Position numbers and translations under genes: made by a program. 64,000 nucleotides of DNA from contig NZ_JAJFUC010000064.1 of NCBI RefSeq assembly GCF_021372645.1, forward strand, positions 1 to 64,000, given 5' to 3'. The DNA comes from Clostridium sp. (lineage in GTDB: Bacteria > Bacillota > Clostridia > Clostridiales > Clostridiaceae). Below, one piece after another: positions 43,150 through 52,251 of the stretch (positions are counted from its first letter, which is position 1; the number at the start of each line of letters is the position of its first letter). The notes below the pieces were generated by a model. It saw only the letters and a program-made list of their open reading frames with translations, had not been told where the DNA came from and did no database searches.

Positions 43150-43237
43150 GAATAAAATCCCATTAAATTAGGAATAATTAGAAAATAGATAGTTAATAAC
43201 TAACTAATTATGAAAGAAAATTTAAGGAGGATTTAGA

Positions 43238-43810
43238 ATGAATGAATTAGTTTTAAATAAAAGATTAAATAAAACTGCTAATGCAGTTAAGCAAAAAAGA
43301 AGAGAAGGAAAAGTTCCTGGAGTGGTTTATGGTAAGAAATTAGGAAGCTTAATGTTTGAAATAGGTGAAATGGAATTAGTAGGAGAACTTTCAAGAAATG
43401 GAGAACATGGTGTTTTAAAATTTGATTTGGATGGCTATAATGGAACTGCTATAATTAAAGAAGTTCAAAAAGATCCAGTATCACACAAAGTGATTCATAT
43501 AGACTTGGAAGAAATAAATGGCAATAGTATCTTGCAAACAGAGGTGCCAATTAAACTTGGTGGCAAAGAATTTTTAGGTAAGAAGGGGATAGTAATACAA
43601 AATCAAAAGGATTCTGTAAAAATAGCTTGTAAAGCACAAGATTTGCCTAAATCTATACAAATTGATGTTTCAAATGCTAGATTAGGCAGTGTTTATAAAT
43701 TAAGTGACTTAGAGGTCGGAAGCGAAATTTCTATTGTAGATAATTTATCAACGGTATTTGCATCTGTAGTTACACGTCAATTTATAGCAACAGAAGGTCC
43801 AGAAGAATAG
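43238..43810 (+). CDS. ctc: 50S ribosomal protein L25, general stress protein Ctc form
   Basis: A 190-residue long-form L25 that binds 5S rRNA in the large ribosomal subunit. The N-terminal RNA-binding barrel includes RREGKVPGVVYGKK (about 21-34) and VSHKVIHIDLEEI (about 82-94). The C-terminal TL5/Ctc beta domain (about 98-185) includes VPIKLGGKEFLGKKG and a LPKSIQIDVSNARLG segment. In Bacillus this form is a stress protein. AAGGAGG lies 7 bases before the ATG. It is monocistronic between terminators; it is not beside pth, where it often lies. Confidence 0.93.
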   Translation: MNELVLNKRLNKTANAVKQKRREGKVPGVVYGKKLGSLMFEIGEMELVGELSRNGEHGVLKFDLDGYNGTAIIKEVQKDPVSHKVIHIDLEEINGNSILQTEVPIKLGGKEFLGKKGIVIQNQKDSVKIACKAQDLPKSIQIDVSNARLGSVYKLSDLEVGSEISIVDNLSTVFASVVTRQFIATEGPEE

Positions 43811-43860
43811 TAAATGCTCAAGTGGATATTGTTTAATAATATTAATATTATGAGTATAAA

Positions 43861-43891
43861 ACAGTCTAAAATCTTAAGGGATTTAGACTGT
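43861..43891 (+). terminator. Terminator after ctc
   Basis: acagtctaaa (43861-43870) pairs with tttagactgt (43882-43891), followed by ttgattaaa. A second hairpin, taggataaac/gtttatccta at 43952-43979, follows and may be a further stop or structure before the mutase promoter. Confidence 0.75.
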
Positions 43892-43998
43892 TTGATTAAA
43901 AATAATAAATATAAAAGATACTATTGTTACATGGGATGAATTAAATAAGTGTAGGATAAACTTTTATTAGTTTATCCTATTAAAATACATAAAACTAT

Positions 43999-44026
43999 TT
44001 GTAAATATAAACAAATATTGTATAAT
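43999..44026 (+). promoter_or_regulatory. Promoter of the phosphohexomutase gene
   Basis: TTGTAA (43999-44004), a 16-base spacer and a perfect TATAAT (44021-44026). Because the -10 box lies downstream of a potential ATG at 44018, that ATG cannot be the start, which supports the ATG at 44060. Confidence 0.65.
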
Positions 44027-44059
44027 GTAATAGAGAAAAAATGGGGAGGGGAACATAAA

Positions 44060-45787
44060 ATGAATTACGAGGAAAAATATAACACATGGGTTAATTCTGA
44101 TATTATTGATGAGGCAACAAAAAACGAGTTAAAAAGCATATCTGATGACAAAGAAATTGAAGATAGATTTTATAAAGACTTGGAGTTTGGAACTGGTGGA
44201 CTAAGAGGAGAAATTGGTGCTGGAAGTAATAGAATGAACGTATATACTGTTGCTCAAGCTACACAAGGATTTGCAAATTACTTAAATGACAGCTTTAAAG
44301 ATCCTTCAGTTGCAATTGCATATGATTCAAGAAATATGTCTAAGGAATTTGCAAAGGCTGCAGCTCTTACTTTATGTGCAAATAATATAAAGGCATATTT
44401 ATATGAAAACTTAAGACCAACACCAATGTTATCTTACACAGTAAGAGAATTGAAATGTAGTGGTGGCATAGTAGTTACAGCTTCACATAATCCAAAGATA
44501 TATAATGGTTATAAAGTATATGATGAATTTGGTGGACAAGTAACTGATGAAAAAGCAAATATAATTATTGATAGTGTTAATGCAGTAGATGATTTTTCAA
44601 AGATTAAGAATATAGATGAAAAAATTGCTTTAGAAAAAGGTTTGTTAACTTACATTGGAGAAGATTTAGATAAACTTTACTATGAAAAAGTTAAGGGATT
44701 AACTATAAGAACAGATTTAGTTAAAGAAAAATCTGGGAAATTAAATGTTATATACACTCCAATTCATGGCTCAGGAAATGTTCCAGTAAGAAATGTATTA
44801 GAACAATTAGGATATAGTAATGTTAAAGTAGTTAAGGAACAAGAAGCTCCGGATGGAAATTTTCCAACAGCATCTTATCCGAATCCAGAAAATCCAGATG
44901 TATTCGAATTAGCTGTAAAGATGGCTAAAACTGAAAATCCAGATGTAATCTTTGGAACTGATCCAGATTGTGATAGAATAGGGCTTGTAGTTAAAGATAA
45001 TACTGGAGAATATAAAGTTTTAACTGGTAACCAAACAGGTTTACTTTTAACTCATTATGTATTAAGCTCATTAAAAGAAACTAATAAGTTGCCTCAAAAT
45101 GGAGTTGTTATTAAAACAATTGTAACAACTGAAGGTGCTAGAAGTATAGCAGAAGATTTTGACATTGAAATTATGGATGTATTAACAGGATTCAAATATA
45201 TCGGTGAAAAAATCAGAGAATTTGAAGACGCAGGAAATAAGACTTATCTTTTTGGATTCGAAGAAAGCTATGGATATCTTGCAGGAAACTTTGTACGTGA
45301 CAAGGATGCAGTAATAGCTTCTATGTTAGTATGTGAAATGTGTCTTTTCTATAAAGAGCAAGGAAAGAGTTTATATGATGCATTAATAGAACTATATAAA
45401 AAGTATGGATACTTTAAAGAAAATCTTGTATCATTAGAATTAAAGGGTAAAGAGGGTCAAGAAAAGATAGGTGCTTGTATAGAAGCATTAAGAAGTGATC
45501 CAATAAATGAAGTTGATAAAATAAAGATTGTTACAAGATTAGATTATAAATTAAGCATTGAAGAAAATACTGCAAATAATACTAAAGCTACTATTGACTT
45601 ACCTAAGTCTAATGTATTAAAGTACATCTTAGAGGATGGTTCATCTTTTGTAGTAAGACCATCAGGAACAGAACCAAAGATGAAGATTTATTTAGCTGTA
45701 AAGAGTAGCAGTTTAGACAATGCAGAGATTGATATTGCGAAATTTAAAGAAAAAGTAATGGAAATAATTAATGCAAAATTAAACTAG
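44060..45787 (+). CDS. Phosphoglucomutase/phosphomannomutase
   Basis: A 575-residue alpha-D-phosphohexomutase that interconverts sugar 1- and 6-phosphates. The phosphoserine loop is TASHNPKIYNGYKVY (serine near 130), the metal loop is DPDCDRIG, the sugar-specificity loop is GFEESYGYL, and the phosphate-binding loop is RPSGTEPKMKIY near the C terminus. GEESG-type loops favour glucose and mannose, and the length matches PgcA-type enzymes of Firmicutes. It could feed glucose 1-phosphate from glycogen phosphorylase into glycolysis and sugar phosphates into the surface-glycan genes downstream. The start at 44060 has GGGGAGGGG 9 bases upstream. Confidence 0.92.
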   Translation: MNYEEKYNTWVNSDIIDEATKNELKSISDDKEIEDRFYKDLEFGTGGLRGEIGAGSNRMNVYTVAQATQGFANYLNDSFKDPSVAIAYDSRNMSKEFAKAAALTLCANNIKAYLYENLRPTPMLSYTVRELKCSGGIVVTASHNPKIYNGYKVYDEFGGQVTDEKANIIIDSVNAVDDFSKIKNIDEKIALEKGLLTYIGEDLDKLYYEKVKGLTIRTDLVKEKSGKLNVIYTPIHGSGNVPVRNVLEQLGYSNVKVVKEQEAPDGNFPTASYPNPENPDVFELAVKMAKTENPDVIFGTDPDCDRIGLVVKDNTGEYKVLTGNQTGLLLTHYVLSSLKETNKLPQNGVVIKTIVTTEGARSIAEDFDIEIMDVLTGFKYIGEKIREFEDAGNKTYLFGFEESYGYLAGNFVRDKDAVIASMLVCEMCLFYKEQGKSLYDALIELYKKYGYFKENLVSLELKGKEGQEKIGACIEALRSDPINEVDKIKIVTRLDYKLSIEENTANNTKATIDLPKSNVLKYILEDGSSFVVRPSGTEPKMKIYLAVKSSSLDNAEIDIAKFKEKVMEIINAKLN

Positions 45788-45799
45788 ATTTCCAGATAA

Positions 45800-45833
45800 A
45801 TTGCTATCATCTTTTAGATGATAGCAATTTCTT
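45800..45833 (+). terminator. Terminator after the mutase gene
   Basis: attgctatcat (45800-45810) pairs perfectly with atgatagcaat (45818-45828), followed by ttcttt. Confidence 0.85.
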
Positions 45834-45844
45834 TAAGTAGGGAA

Positions 45845-45890
45845 TCCAAAAGTGAGAGTCCAAAAGTTATGCTCCAAATTTTATATTTGG
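45845..45890 (+). repeat. 46-bp repeat, left copy (inverted partner at 47301-47346)
   Basis: The 46 bases beginning tccaaaagtgaga and ending caaattttatatttgg match the reverse complement of 47301-47346 at 39 positions with no gaps. The pair brackets the TPR gene. Confidence 0.75.
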
Positions 45891-46096
45891 CTCCTCGAAT
45901 TTTCACACCGTGCATATATGATTTTGTATGAGTCACTTACTCAGTGAATGAATGTGAGTCGAGTTTCCTTATAAAAAGTAATTCTTAGCTGCAGATACGA
46001 ACTATCAGATAAAATAATTGTTAGTAATGAATACTTAGATAGTTAACAATTAACTGAATTAAGTGTTGATAATGACAATTAAACAAGAGGTGTAAA
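45891..46096. other. Intergenic stretch before the TPR gene
   Basis: It contains inverted words (tatgagtcactta and atgtgagtcgagt) around 45930-45965 and a gttaacaattaac word near 46.04 kb resembling the palindrome before mutS2. AAGAGGTG just before 46097 is the ribosome site. No gene is seen. Confidence 0.4.
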
Positions 46097-47197
46097 ATGA
46101 GTAATTACAAGACAATGTATAAAGATAAATTAAGTAAAGTATTGTTTTTAGAGATGAAAAAGGATGGCTTTAAAAAGAGTATTAATATTCCGGATAATGT
46201 GAAGTTTAAAAATGATGATCTATATATGCCAATAAGTGCTGAATATGTTGCAGCTAATGCAAATGATGAAATAAAGCTAAGTAATTTACCAATATATTAT
46301 TTTATTGAAGGAATGTTTATTGCTTTTGGTGCAGATAAAAATATCAAATATAATGATGATTATGGGACAATTTTGTCATATATTCCTGATTCTGAGGAAT
46401 GTGTAAAAAGCCTTATTGCAGATAGAATAAAGAAAGACAGATTAGAAGATGCTTATATTTTATTAAAAGGACTTTATAGATATACTAAGGAAGAAGAAAT
46501 TTTAACTAAGCTATTGGCTGTAGGTGAAACCATAAGACAAACAGATTCAACATTTGCAGAATTATTATTAGAAGATATTGATGAATGTAAAGAAAGATTT
46601 GAAAAATCTCCAGAGCCATATCTTTATAATGCTTTAATACTTAAAGATGAAGGGAATCACAAAGGTGCAGAAGTAGAAATAAACGAATTTATAAATAAAG
46701 GTGGAAAAAGAACGACTGAAATTGATCAAATTATAAATGATATTACTAATATAAGTCATTTTGAGAAAGCAGTTGAACTTTTAAAAGATGAACCTCAAAA
46801 AGCAATTGATTTGTTATTGCCATTAAGTGAAGAATTTAAAGAAAATCCATTGGTTTATTATTACTTAGGCGTTGGTTATAGAAGAATTGAAAATTACAAT
46901 AAAGCTATCCATTATTTAAGTCAAAGTCTTTCTATTGAATCTGGAAGTCTTGAAACTGTTAATGAACTTGGAATGAGTTATGCATGCATTGGAGAGTATG
47001 AAGAAGCAATAAAATATTTTAGAAAAGCATTTGAAGCATCTAAGGAAGTAGAGATATGCACAAATATAGTAATGTGTTACATAAATTTAGGAGATAAAGA
47101 ACAAGCAAAGATTCATTTAGATATTGCTAAAAAATTAGCTCCAGAAGATGAAATAGTAATTGAAATAGATCAAATGTTAAACAGAACAATAAAATAA
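46097..47197 (+). CDS. Tetratricopeptide-repeat protein of unknown function
   Basis: A 366-residue soluble protein. The C-terminal part (about 240-360) has three or more TPR units, seen as NPLVYYYLGVGYRRIENY, SLETVNELGMSYACIGEYEEA and VEICTNIVMCYINLGDKEQA. The N-terminal 230 residues are helical and less clearly repeated, with no signal peptide or membrane helix. TPRs mount protein partners; the partner here is unknown. AAGAGGTG precedes the ATG by 7 bases. It sits between the mutase gene and the surface-glycan cluster, but the 46-bp inverted repeats on each side suggest the gene and its flanks may not be an operon part. Confidence 0.75.
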   Translation: MSNYKTMYKDKLSKVLFLEMKKDGFKKSINIPDNVKFKNDDLYMPISAEYVAANANDEIKLSNLPIYYFIEGMFIAFGADKNIKYNDDYGTILSYIPDSEECVKSLIADRIKKDRLEDAYILLKGLYRYTKEEEILTKLLAVGETIRQTDSTFAELLLEDIDECKERFEKSPEPYLYNALILKDEGNHKGAEVEINEFINKGGKRTTEIDQIINDITNISHFEKAVELLKDEPQKAIDLLLPLSEEFKENPLVYYYLGVGYRRIENYNKAIHYLSQSLSIESGSLETVNELGMSYACIGEYEEAIKYFRKAFEASKEVEICTNIVMCYINLGDKEQAKIHLDIAKKLAPEDEIVIEIDQMLNRTIK

Positions 47198-47203
47198 ATA
47201 TGT

Positions 47204-47227
47204 CAATGTACAATGCACAATGCACAG
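47204..47227. repeat. Heptamer tandem array (caatgca)
   Basis: Three consecutive 7-base units, caatgta-caatgca-caatgca, then cag. The same word in the opposite orientation recurs before pyrC at 63452. Confidence 0.6.
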
Positions 47228-47300
47228 TTAAGGAATAAAGCTCACAAGGAGAAAGTTAGAAGAACAAAATGTAAAATGCTCAAAGGGAAATTTCATGTTT

Positions 47301-47346
47301 CCAAATATAAAATTTGAAGATTTGCTTTTCGATTCTCACTTTTGGA
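47301..47346 (-). repeat. 46-bp repeat, right copy (inverted)
   Basis: Inverted partner of 45845-45890 (39 of 46 identical). It lies inside a wider hairpin-prone block, in which ctcacaaggagaaag (near 47239) and cttttcttgtggg (near 47354) can also pair. Confidence 0.75.
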
Positions 47347-47392
47347 GCAACACTTTTCTTGTGGGATTTAAAATATATTTTCAGAAATTCTT

Positions 47393-47420
47393 GAATTGTG
47401 AATTGCGAATTGCGAATTGT
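47393..47420. repeat. Heptamer tandem array (gaattgc/gaattgt)
   Basis: Four exact 7-base units, gaattgt-gaattgc-gaattgc-gaattgt, end 20 bases before the TagA-like gene and next to its ribosome site TTTTAGGAG. Confidence 0.65.
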
Positions 47421-47439
47421 CTAAGTTTTAGGAGATAAT

Positions 47440-48183
47440 ATGTTTACAAAAATACTTAAATTTAATATTTTTAATGAAGATAAGAATAGTTTAATGAATT
47501 ACATAGAAACCTTTGATAAAGTAAATATAATATCTGGGAATCCAGAAGTATTATTTAATGGATTAAATAATACTATTCTTAAAGAAAATTTTAATGATAA
47601 AAATTCTGTAATAATACCTGATGGAGTAGGAACAGTTCTTGCATCAAAATTATTAAAAAAGCCAGTTAAAGAGAAAATAGCTGGAATAGATGTTGTTAGA
47701 GAAGTTTTAATTAAAGCAAATTCAGAAAAAAAATCAATTTATTTATTAGGTGCAAAAGAAGAAGTTCTTAAGAAATGTGTAGAAAATATTAAATTTGAAT
47801 TTCCTAATTTAAAAGTTTCAGGATTTCATAATGGATTTTTTGATTTAAATAATTGTGATGATATAATTGATGATATAAAAACGTGTGATCCATGGGCTAT
47901 TTTTGTAGCTATGGGTTCTCCAAGACAAGAAATATTTATTCAAAAAGTTATGAATGTTTCAAATACTCATATATTTATGGGGGTAGGCGGTGTCTTTGAT
48001 ATATATGCAGGAGAACTTAAAAGAGCACCACAATTTATGATATCTTTAGGGTTAGAGTGGTTGTACAGAGTTATAAAAGAACCTTTTAGAATAAGAAGAT
48101 TAATTTCAATACCTAAATTTCTACTATTAGTATTAAAGAATAAAAATACAGTTAATGATATTAAGGCATATTCAAAAAAATAA
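47440..48183 (+). CDS. WecG/TagA/CpsF family glycosyltransferase
   Basis: A 247-residue GT26 enzyme. Members add N-acetylmannosamine (TagA, teichoic acid linkage unit) or ManNAcA (WecG) to GlcNAc-PP-undecaprenol on the inner face of the membrane. The family blocks are visible: IIPDGVGTVLASKLL near 64, a YLLGAKEEVLKK nucleotide-sugar helix near 105, MGSPRQEIFI near 165 and GVGGVFDIYAGELKRAP near 180. The conserved Thr/Asp-rich pocket is DGVG. It begins a run with murJ, two glycosyltransferases and a polymerase, so a wall-linked polysaccharide or teichoic-acid-like product is likely. AGGAG lies 7 bases before the ATG. Confidence 0.88.
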   Translation: MFTKILKFNIFNEDKNSLMNYIETFDKVNIISGNPEVLFNGLNNTILKENFNDKNSVIIPDGVGTVLASKLLKKPVKEKIAGIDVVREVLIKANSEKKSIYLLGAKEEVLKKCVENIKFEFPNLKVSGFHNGFFDLNNCDDIIDDIKTCDPWAIFVAMGSPRQEIFIQKVMNVSNTHIFMGVGGVFDIYAGELKRAPQFMISLGLEWLYRVIKEPFRIRRLISIPKFLLLVLKNKNTVNDIKAYSKK

Positions 48184-48223
48184 TAAGTTAACTAAAGTGA
48201 AATGCTAAAAAATAGGTGATAAA

Positions 48224-49768
48224 ATGAAAAAGGGAAGCAGTTTAATTAAATCTACGTTTATAATAATGATAGTATCTTTAATAAGTAGAGCACTAGGGTT
48301 TGTTCGTGATATGCTTATCGCTAAAAACTTTGGTGCAGGAATGTATACAGATGCCTATAATATTGCAGTAGCAATCCCAGAAACTATATTTACATTAGTG
48401 GGACTTGCAATATCAACTGCTTTTTTGCCTACTTTAAGTAAGATCAAAGCTAAAAATGAAAAACAAGAGATGTATAACTTTGCTAATAACGTAATTAACA
48501 TATTGTTTATAATTTCTTTAATTTTATTTATTATCACAAGTATTTTTTCAAAAGAATTAGTTTTTATACTTGCAAAGGGATTTTCAGAAGAAGCAGCATT
48601 ACTCGCAATTAAATTGACTAGAATCACATTAATAAATCTTTTGTTCTTATCAGTTAATGCATGTTTCACTTCATTATTACAAGTAAATGAAGATTTTGTT
48701 ATTCCAGGAATTCTAGGGTTGTTTTTTAACCTGCCTATGATAATATATTTATTAGTATTTAAAAATTATGATATTGTTGGATTAACTGTTGGATTAACGA
48801 TTGCAAATGTTATAGGTAATTTCTTTAGGGTAGCAGTTCAGGTACCATCATTGATTAAACATGAATACAAATATAAATTTATAATAAATTTAAAGGATGA
48901 AAGATTAAAAGATATTCTTATATTAATAATTCCCGTAATTATTGGAGCAGGGGCAAATTCTTTAAATATGGTTGTTGATAAAAGTATTGCATCATATTTG
49001 CCTGATGGTTCAATTTCAGCTCTTGATTTTGCACAAAAGCTTATATTCTTTATTAGTAGTATTATTACGACTTCAATTGCAAGTGTAGTATATCCGCTTA
49101 TGGCAAATATGAGGAATAATGATGATAAGAATGGATTTGTAGAAACATTAAAAAAATCAATAGTATATCTAGCTATATTATTAATTCCTATTACTGTTGG
49201 AATTATAATATTTGATAGAGATATAGTTAGTATCGTATATGAAAGAGGAGAATTTAAAGAATATGCGGTAAATCTTACAACTTTAGCCTTATTAGGATAT
49301 GGAGTTGGAATATTTTTTACTGGAATAAGAGATATTTTAAATTCAACATTATTTTCTATGGGAAAAACAACAACAACAACAATTAATGGAATTATAGGGG
49401 TTTGCATTAACATAATTTTGAGCATAATTTTATCAAAATACATAGGCATAATGGGGATTGCTTTAGCTGCATCAATAGCAATGGTAGTAACATCAATACT
49501 TTTGTTTATAAGTATTTTAAAATTGGAAAAAGGATTTGAAATAAAAGATACATTAAAAAATACAAGTATAATAATCATAAATTCTGTAATAATGGGAATT
49601 GTGATTACAATTATAGTATCTTATTTAAGAGATAGATTAAATTCAATAATAATTTTATTAATTGGAACCATAATTGGAAGTATTATATATGTTATGTTAT
49701 GCTATATATTTAAAATTGAAGAAGTGATTGAAATAAAAAGTTTGATTTTTAAGAAGATTAAAAGATAG
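48224..49768 (+). CDS. murJ: Lipid II flippase MurJ/MviN-like
   Basis: A 514-residue MOP-superfamily exporter with about fourteen membrane helices. The N terminus has the MurJ hallmark SLISRALGFVRDMLIAKNFG, with the conserved Arg/Asp pair, followed by GAGMYTDAYNIA. MurJ flips lipid-linked murein precursors; homologues located in glycan loci can move other undecaprenyl-linked sugars. Its position directly after the TagA-like gene, 40 bases away, and 8 bases before a glycosyltransferase suggests it may serve this cluster, so a Wzx-like role is possible. GGTGA lies upstream of the ATG. Confidence 0.88.
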   Translation: MKKGSSLIKSTFIIMIVSLISRALGFVRDMLIAKNFGAGMYTDAYNIAVAIPETIFTLVGLAISTAFLPTLSKIKAKNEKQEMYNFANNVINILFIISLILFIITSIFSKELVFILAKGFSEEAALLAIKLTRITLINLLFLSVNACFTSLLQVNEDFVIPGILGLFFNLPMIIYLLVFKNYDIVGLTVGLTIANVIGNFFRVAVQVPSLIKHEYKYKFIINLKDERLKDILILIIPVIIGAGANSLNMVVDKSIASYLPDGSISALDFAQKLIFFISSIITTSIASVVYPLMANMRNNDDKNGFVETLKKSIVYLAILLIPITVGIIIFDRDIVSIVYERGEFKEYAVNLTTLALLGYGVGIFFTGIRDILNSTLFSMGKTTTTTINGIIGVCINIILSIILSKYIGIMGIALAASIAMVVTSILLFISILKLEKGFEIKDTLKNTSIIIINSVIMGIVITIIVSYLRDRLNSIIILLIGTIIGSIIYVMLCYIFKIEEVIEIKSLIFKKIKR

Positions 49769-49776
49769 GAGGACAT

Positions 49777-51084
49777 ATGAAAATATTATTTATTGCCTGC
49801 TATTCACCATTGATAAATAATTCTGCTGCCATTGAAACGTTGCAATATTTAAATAAATTAAGTGAAATTAATAATAATGAAGTACATCTTTTAACTGTTA
49901 ATTTTCCAAAGAATTCAATATATTATGATGAAGCATTACGTTCTATGATGGATGATAAAATAAAAATTCATGCTGTTGATGGTGGAATTGTCTTTAAAAA
50001 ATTAATGCCTAAAAATATTGATAATTTTAATGAGAAAGCTAATGATTTACCACTAAAAAATAAAAATGGTAATAATAAGAAAATTTTGAGAAGAATAAAA
50101 AATTCTCTAGTTATACCAGATATGTATTATGGATGGGCAAGAAAAGCAGGAAGATATGGAATAGATTTAATGGAAAAAGAAAAATTTGATGTTATATTTT
50201 CAATGCATGAGCCTCCATCTTCTCATTTATGTGCTTATTATATTAAGAAACAGTATAGAAATATACCTTGGATTACTTATTGGAGTGATCCGTGGCTTAA
50301 GGATTCTACAAGGGAAAAGTCTTTTGTTATAAAAAAAATACTTGAAAAGCATATGGAAGAAAATATTGTTAATCTAGCAGATAAATTTATATTTGTTACA
50401 GAAGCAAATAAAAATGAATATTTAAAAGATTATGAAGCACTAAAGGATGGACATAAAAAAACTTTTATATTAAATAGAGGTTTTGATTCAAAATTATATG
50501 AAAAATTATTTCGGGAAGAAACTCCAAAGCTTATAGAAAAAGATAAACTTAATATTATTTATACTGGAGAAATATTTTCTAAGCTTAGAAATATTAGGCC
50601 TTTTATTAAAGCAATTGAAGAAATCAAAGAAGAAGATATACACGCATATAACTTGCTAAATGTTTTATTTTTTGGAAATATAGATGATATAGAAGGCAAA
50701 AAGAGACTGCAAAACTTAGAAATAGCAAATGTATCACCTAGAATACCTTTTGATGATGCACTTAAATATATGTTAAATGGAGATATTTTACTTTTGTTTG
50801 GAAATAAAAACTCTAAGCAAATACCTGCTAAGATTTATGATTATTTTGGAGCTAAAGGCAGGATATTTGTAATTTATGGAGATGAAAATGATCCAATTAA
50901 AAAAGTAGTAGAAGATCACCAAAAGTGTATTGTAACTGAAAATAATGTGCAAGGAATAAAAAGCAAAATTTATAAGTTAATAGAAATGCATCGAAATAAA
51001 GAAATAAATTGTGCTCCAGACTCTAATTATGAATGGAATTCAATAGTTGAAAGATTAAATAAAATATTAGGAGGCGATGATTAA
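49777..51084 (+). CDS. Glycosyltransferase, GT4-like
   Basis: A 435-residue GT-B fold enzyme. The N-terminal acceptor lobe starts MKILFIACYSPLINNSAA and includes VIFSMHEPPSSHLCAYYIKK. The C-terminal donor lobe has NIIYTGEIFSK (about 262-272), and the usual ExxxxxxxE region is represented by ILLLFGNKNSKQIPAKIYDY (about 330-350), where Lys-Ile-Tyr-Asp-Tyr matches the sugar-nucleotide pocket of this subgroup. Cytoplasmic face of the membrane is expected. AGGAGG lies 5 bases before the ATG. Its stop abuts the next start, so it is coupled to the following glycosyltransferase. Confidence 0.82.
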   Translation: MKILFIACYSPLINNSAAIETLQYLNKLSEINNNEVHLLTVNFPKNSIYYDEALRSMMDDKIKIHAVDGGIVFKKLMPKNIDNFNEKANDLPLKNKNGNNKKILRRIKNSLVIPDMYYGWARKAGRYGIDLMEKEKFDVIFSMHEPPSSHLCAYYIKKQYRNIPWITYWSDPWLKDSTREKSFVIKKILEKHMEENIVNLADKFIFVTEANKNEYLKDYEALKDGHKKTFILNRGFDSKLYEKLFREETPKLIEKDKLNIIYTGEIFSKLRNIRPFIKAIEEIKEEDIHAYNLLNVLFFGNIDDIEGKKRLQNLEIANVSPRIPFDDALKYMLNGDILLLFGNKNSKQIPAKIYDYFGAKGRIFVIYGDENDPIKKVVEDHQKCIVTENNVQGIKSKIYKLIEMHRNKEINCAPDSNYEWNSIVERLNKILGGDD

Positions 51085-52251
51085 ATGCATATAATGGTCA
51101 TTCCATCCTGGTATTCTTCAGCTAAGAATAAAGTTCACGGTAGTTTCTTTAAGGAACAATTTAAAGCGCTTGCAAATAGTAATGAAAAAATTACTGTTGC
51201 ATACAATGAAATTTGGCCAATTACTATGTTTGGAAAAATTCATGAAAAGCACGGAATAAATTTTAATATAGAAGATAATCTCAGAACTTATAGATATAAA
51301 GATTATAATTATTTGCCTAAAACTCCATTAATGTTTAAAAGTTTTAATAAAAGAATGGATAAACTTTATCAAGAAATTGTTAAAAATGAAGGCAAGGTTG
51401 ATATTATCCATGCTCACTCAGCGTTTTGGGGAGGAATAGCAGCTGCTTTTTTAAGCAAAAAATATAATATCCCATTAGTATTAACAGAACATTCATCACT
51501 TAAATATGCTAAGTATTCTAAGGAAAGTTATAAAAAATATATTTATGAAGCTTATGAAAATGCAGATTGTTTAATTGCAGTTGGAAATGGACTGAAGAAA
51601 GAACTACAGGAATATGTTAATAAACCTATTGAAGTGATTCATAATATGGTTGATTTGCAATTATTTTGTATTGATGAAAATGCTGAAGACAAAAATTCAA
51701 AAAGTAATGCAGAGTTTAAATTCTTTTCATGTGCTTTTCTTGAAGAAGGAAAAGGAATGGAATGTTTAATTAGAGCTTTTACAGAAGCTTTTAAAAATGA
51801 AAAAGTAACCTTAAGAATAGGGGGAGATGGCTCACTTAAATTGTCGTTAAAGAAACTTATTGAAGAGTTAAGTATGGACAATCAGATAAAACTTTTGGGA
51901 GCTTTATCAAGAGAAGAAGTTTCTAAGGAAATGAGAATCTGTGATGTGTTTGCTCTGCCATCTGAGCATGAAACCTTTGGTGTTGTTTATATTGAAGCTC
52001 TTGCATGTGGCAAGCCTGTAATAGGAGCTTATAACGGCGGAGCAGAAGATATAATAAGAGAAGATAATGGAATAATAGCTAAAAAGAATGATGTGACTGA
52101 TTTAGCCGAAGCATTAATAAGGATAAAAGAAAATTATGAAATGTATGATAAATATGAAATAAGAGAAAAAACAATTTTTAGCTATTCGGAAAAAGTATTA
52201 GTTGAAAGGCTAAAAGGAGTGTATAAAAAGGTATATGAAGGAAATAATTAA
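51085..52251 (+). CDS. Glycosyltransferase family 4
   Basis: A 388-residue GT4 enzyme. The N-terminal lobe carries VDIIHAHSAFWGGIAA and VLTEHSSL. The donor lobe has LRIGGDGSLK, RICDVFALPSEHETFGVVYIEALACGKPVI, with the EX7E motif in EHETFGVVYIEA, and NGGAEDIIRE. It should transfer a hexose from a nucleotide sugar onto a growing lipid-linked glycan. The ATG follows directly after the stop of the previous gene, and GGAGGCGATG gives the ribosome site. It overlaps the polymerase gene by 17 bases. Confidence 0.9.
   Translation: MHIMVIPSWYSSAKNKVHGSFFKEQFKALANSNEKITVAYNEIWPITMFGKIHEKHGINFNIEDNLRTYRYKDYNYLPKTPLMFKSFNKRMDKLYQEIVKNEGKVDIIHAHSAFWGGIAAAFLSKKYNIPLVLTEHSSLKYAKYSKESYKKYIYEAYENADCLIAVGNGLKKELQEYVNKPIEVIHNMVDLQLFCIDENAEDKNSKSNAEFKFFSCAFLEEGKGMECLIRAFTEAFKNEKVTLRIGGDGSLKLSLKKLIEELSMDNQIKLLGALSREEVSKEMRICDVFALPSEHETFGVVYIEALACGKPVIGAYNGGAEDIIREDNGIIAKKNDVTDLAEALIRIKENYEMYDKYEIREKTIFSYSEKVLVERLKGVYKKVYEGNN

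Noticed and set aside
47204-47420. Possible CRISPR array
   Set aside because: The repeats are 7-base direct tandem units without spacers, and no cas genes are near.
48838-49578. 246-codon minus-strand frame inside murJ
   Set aside because: It is hydrophobic only because murJ is; antisense to clearly conserved helices and lacking a start signal.
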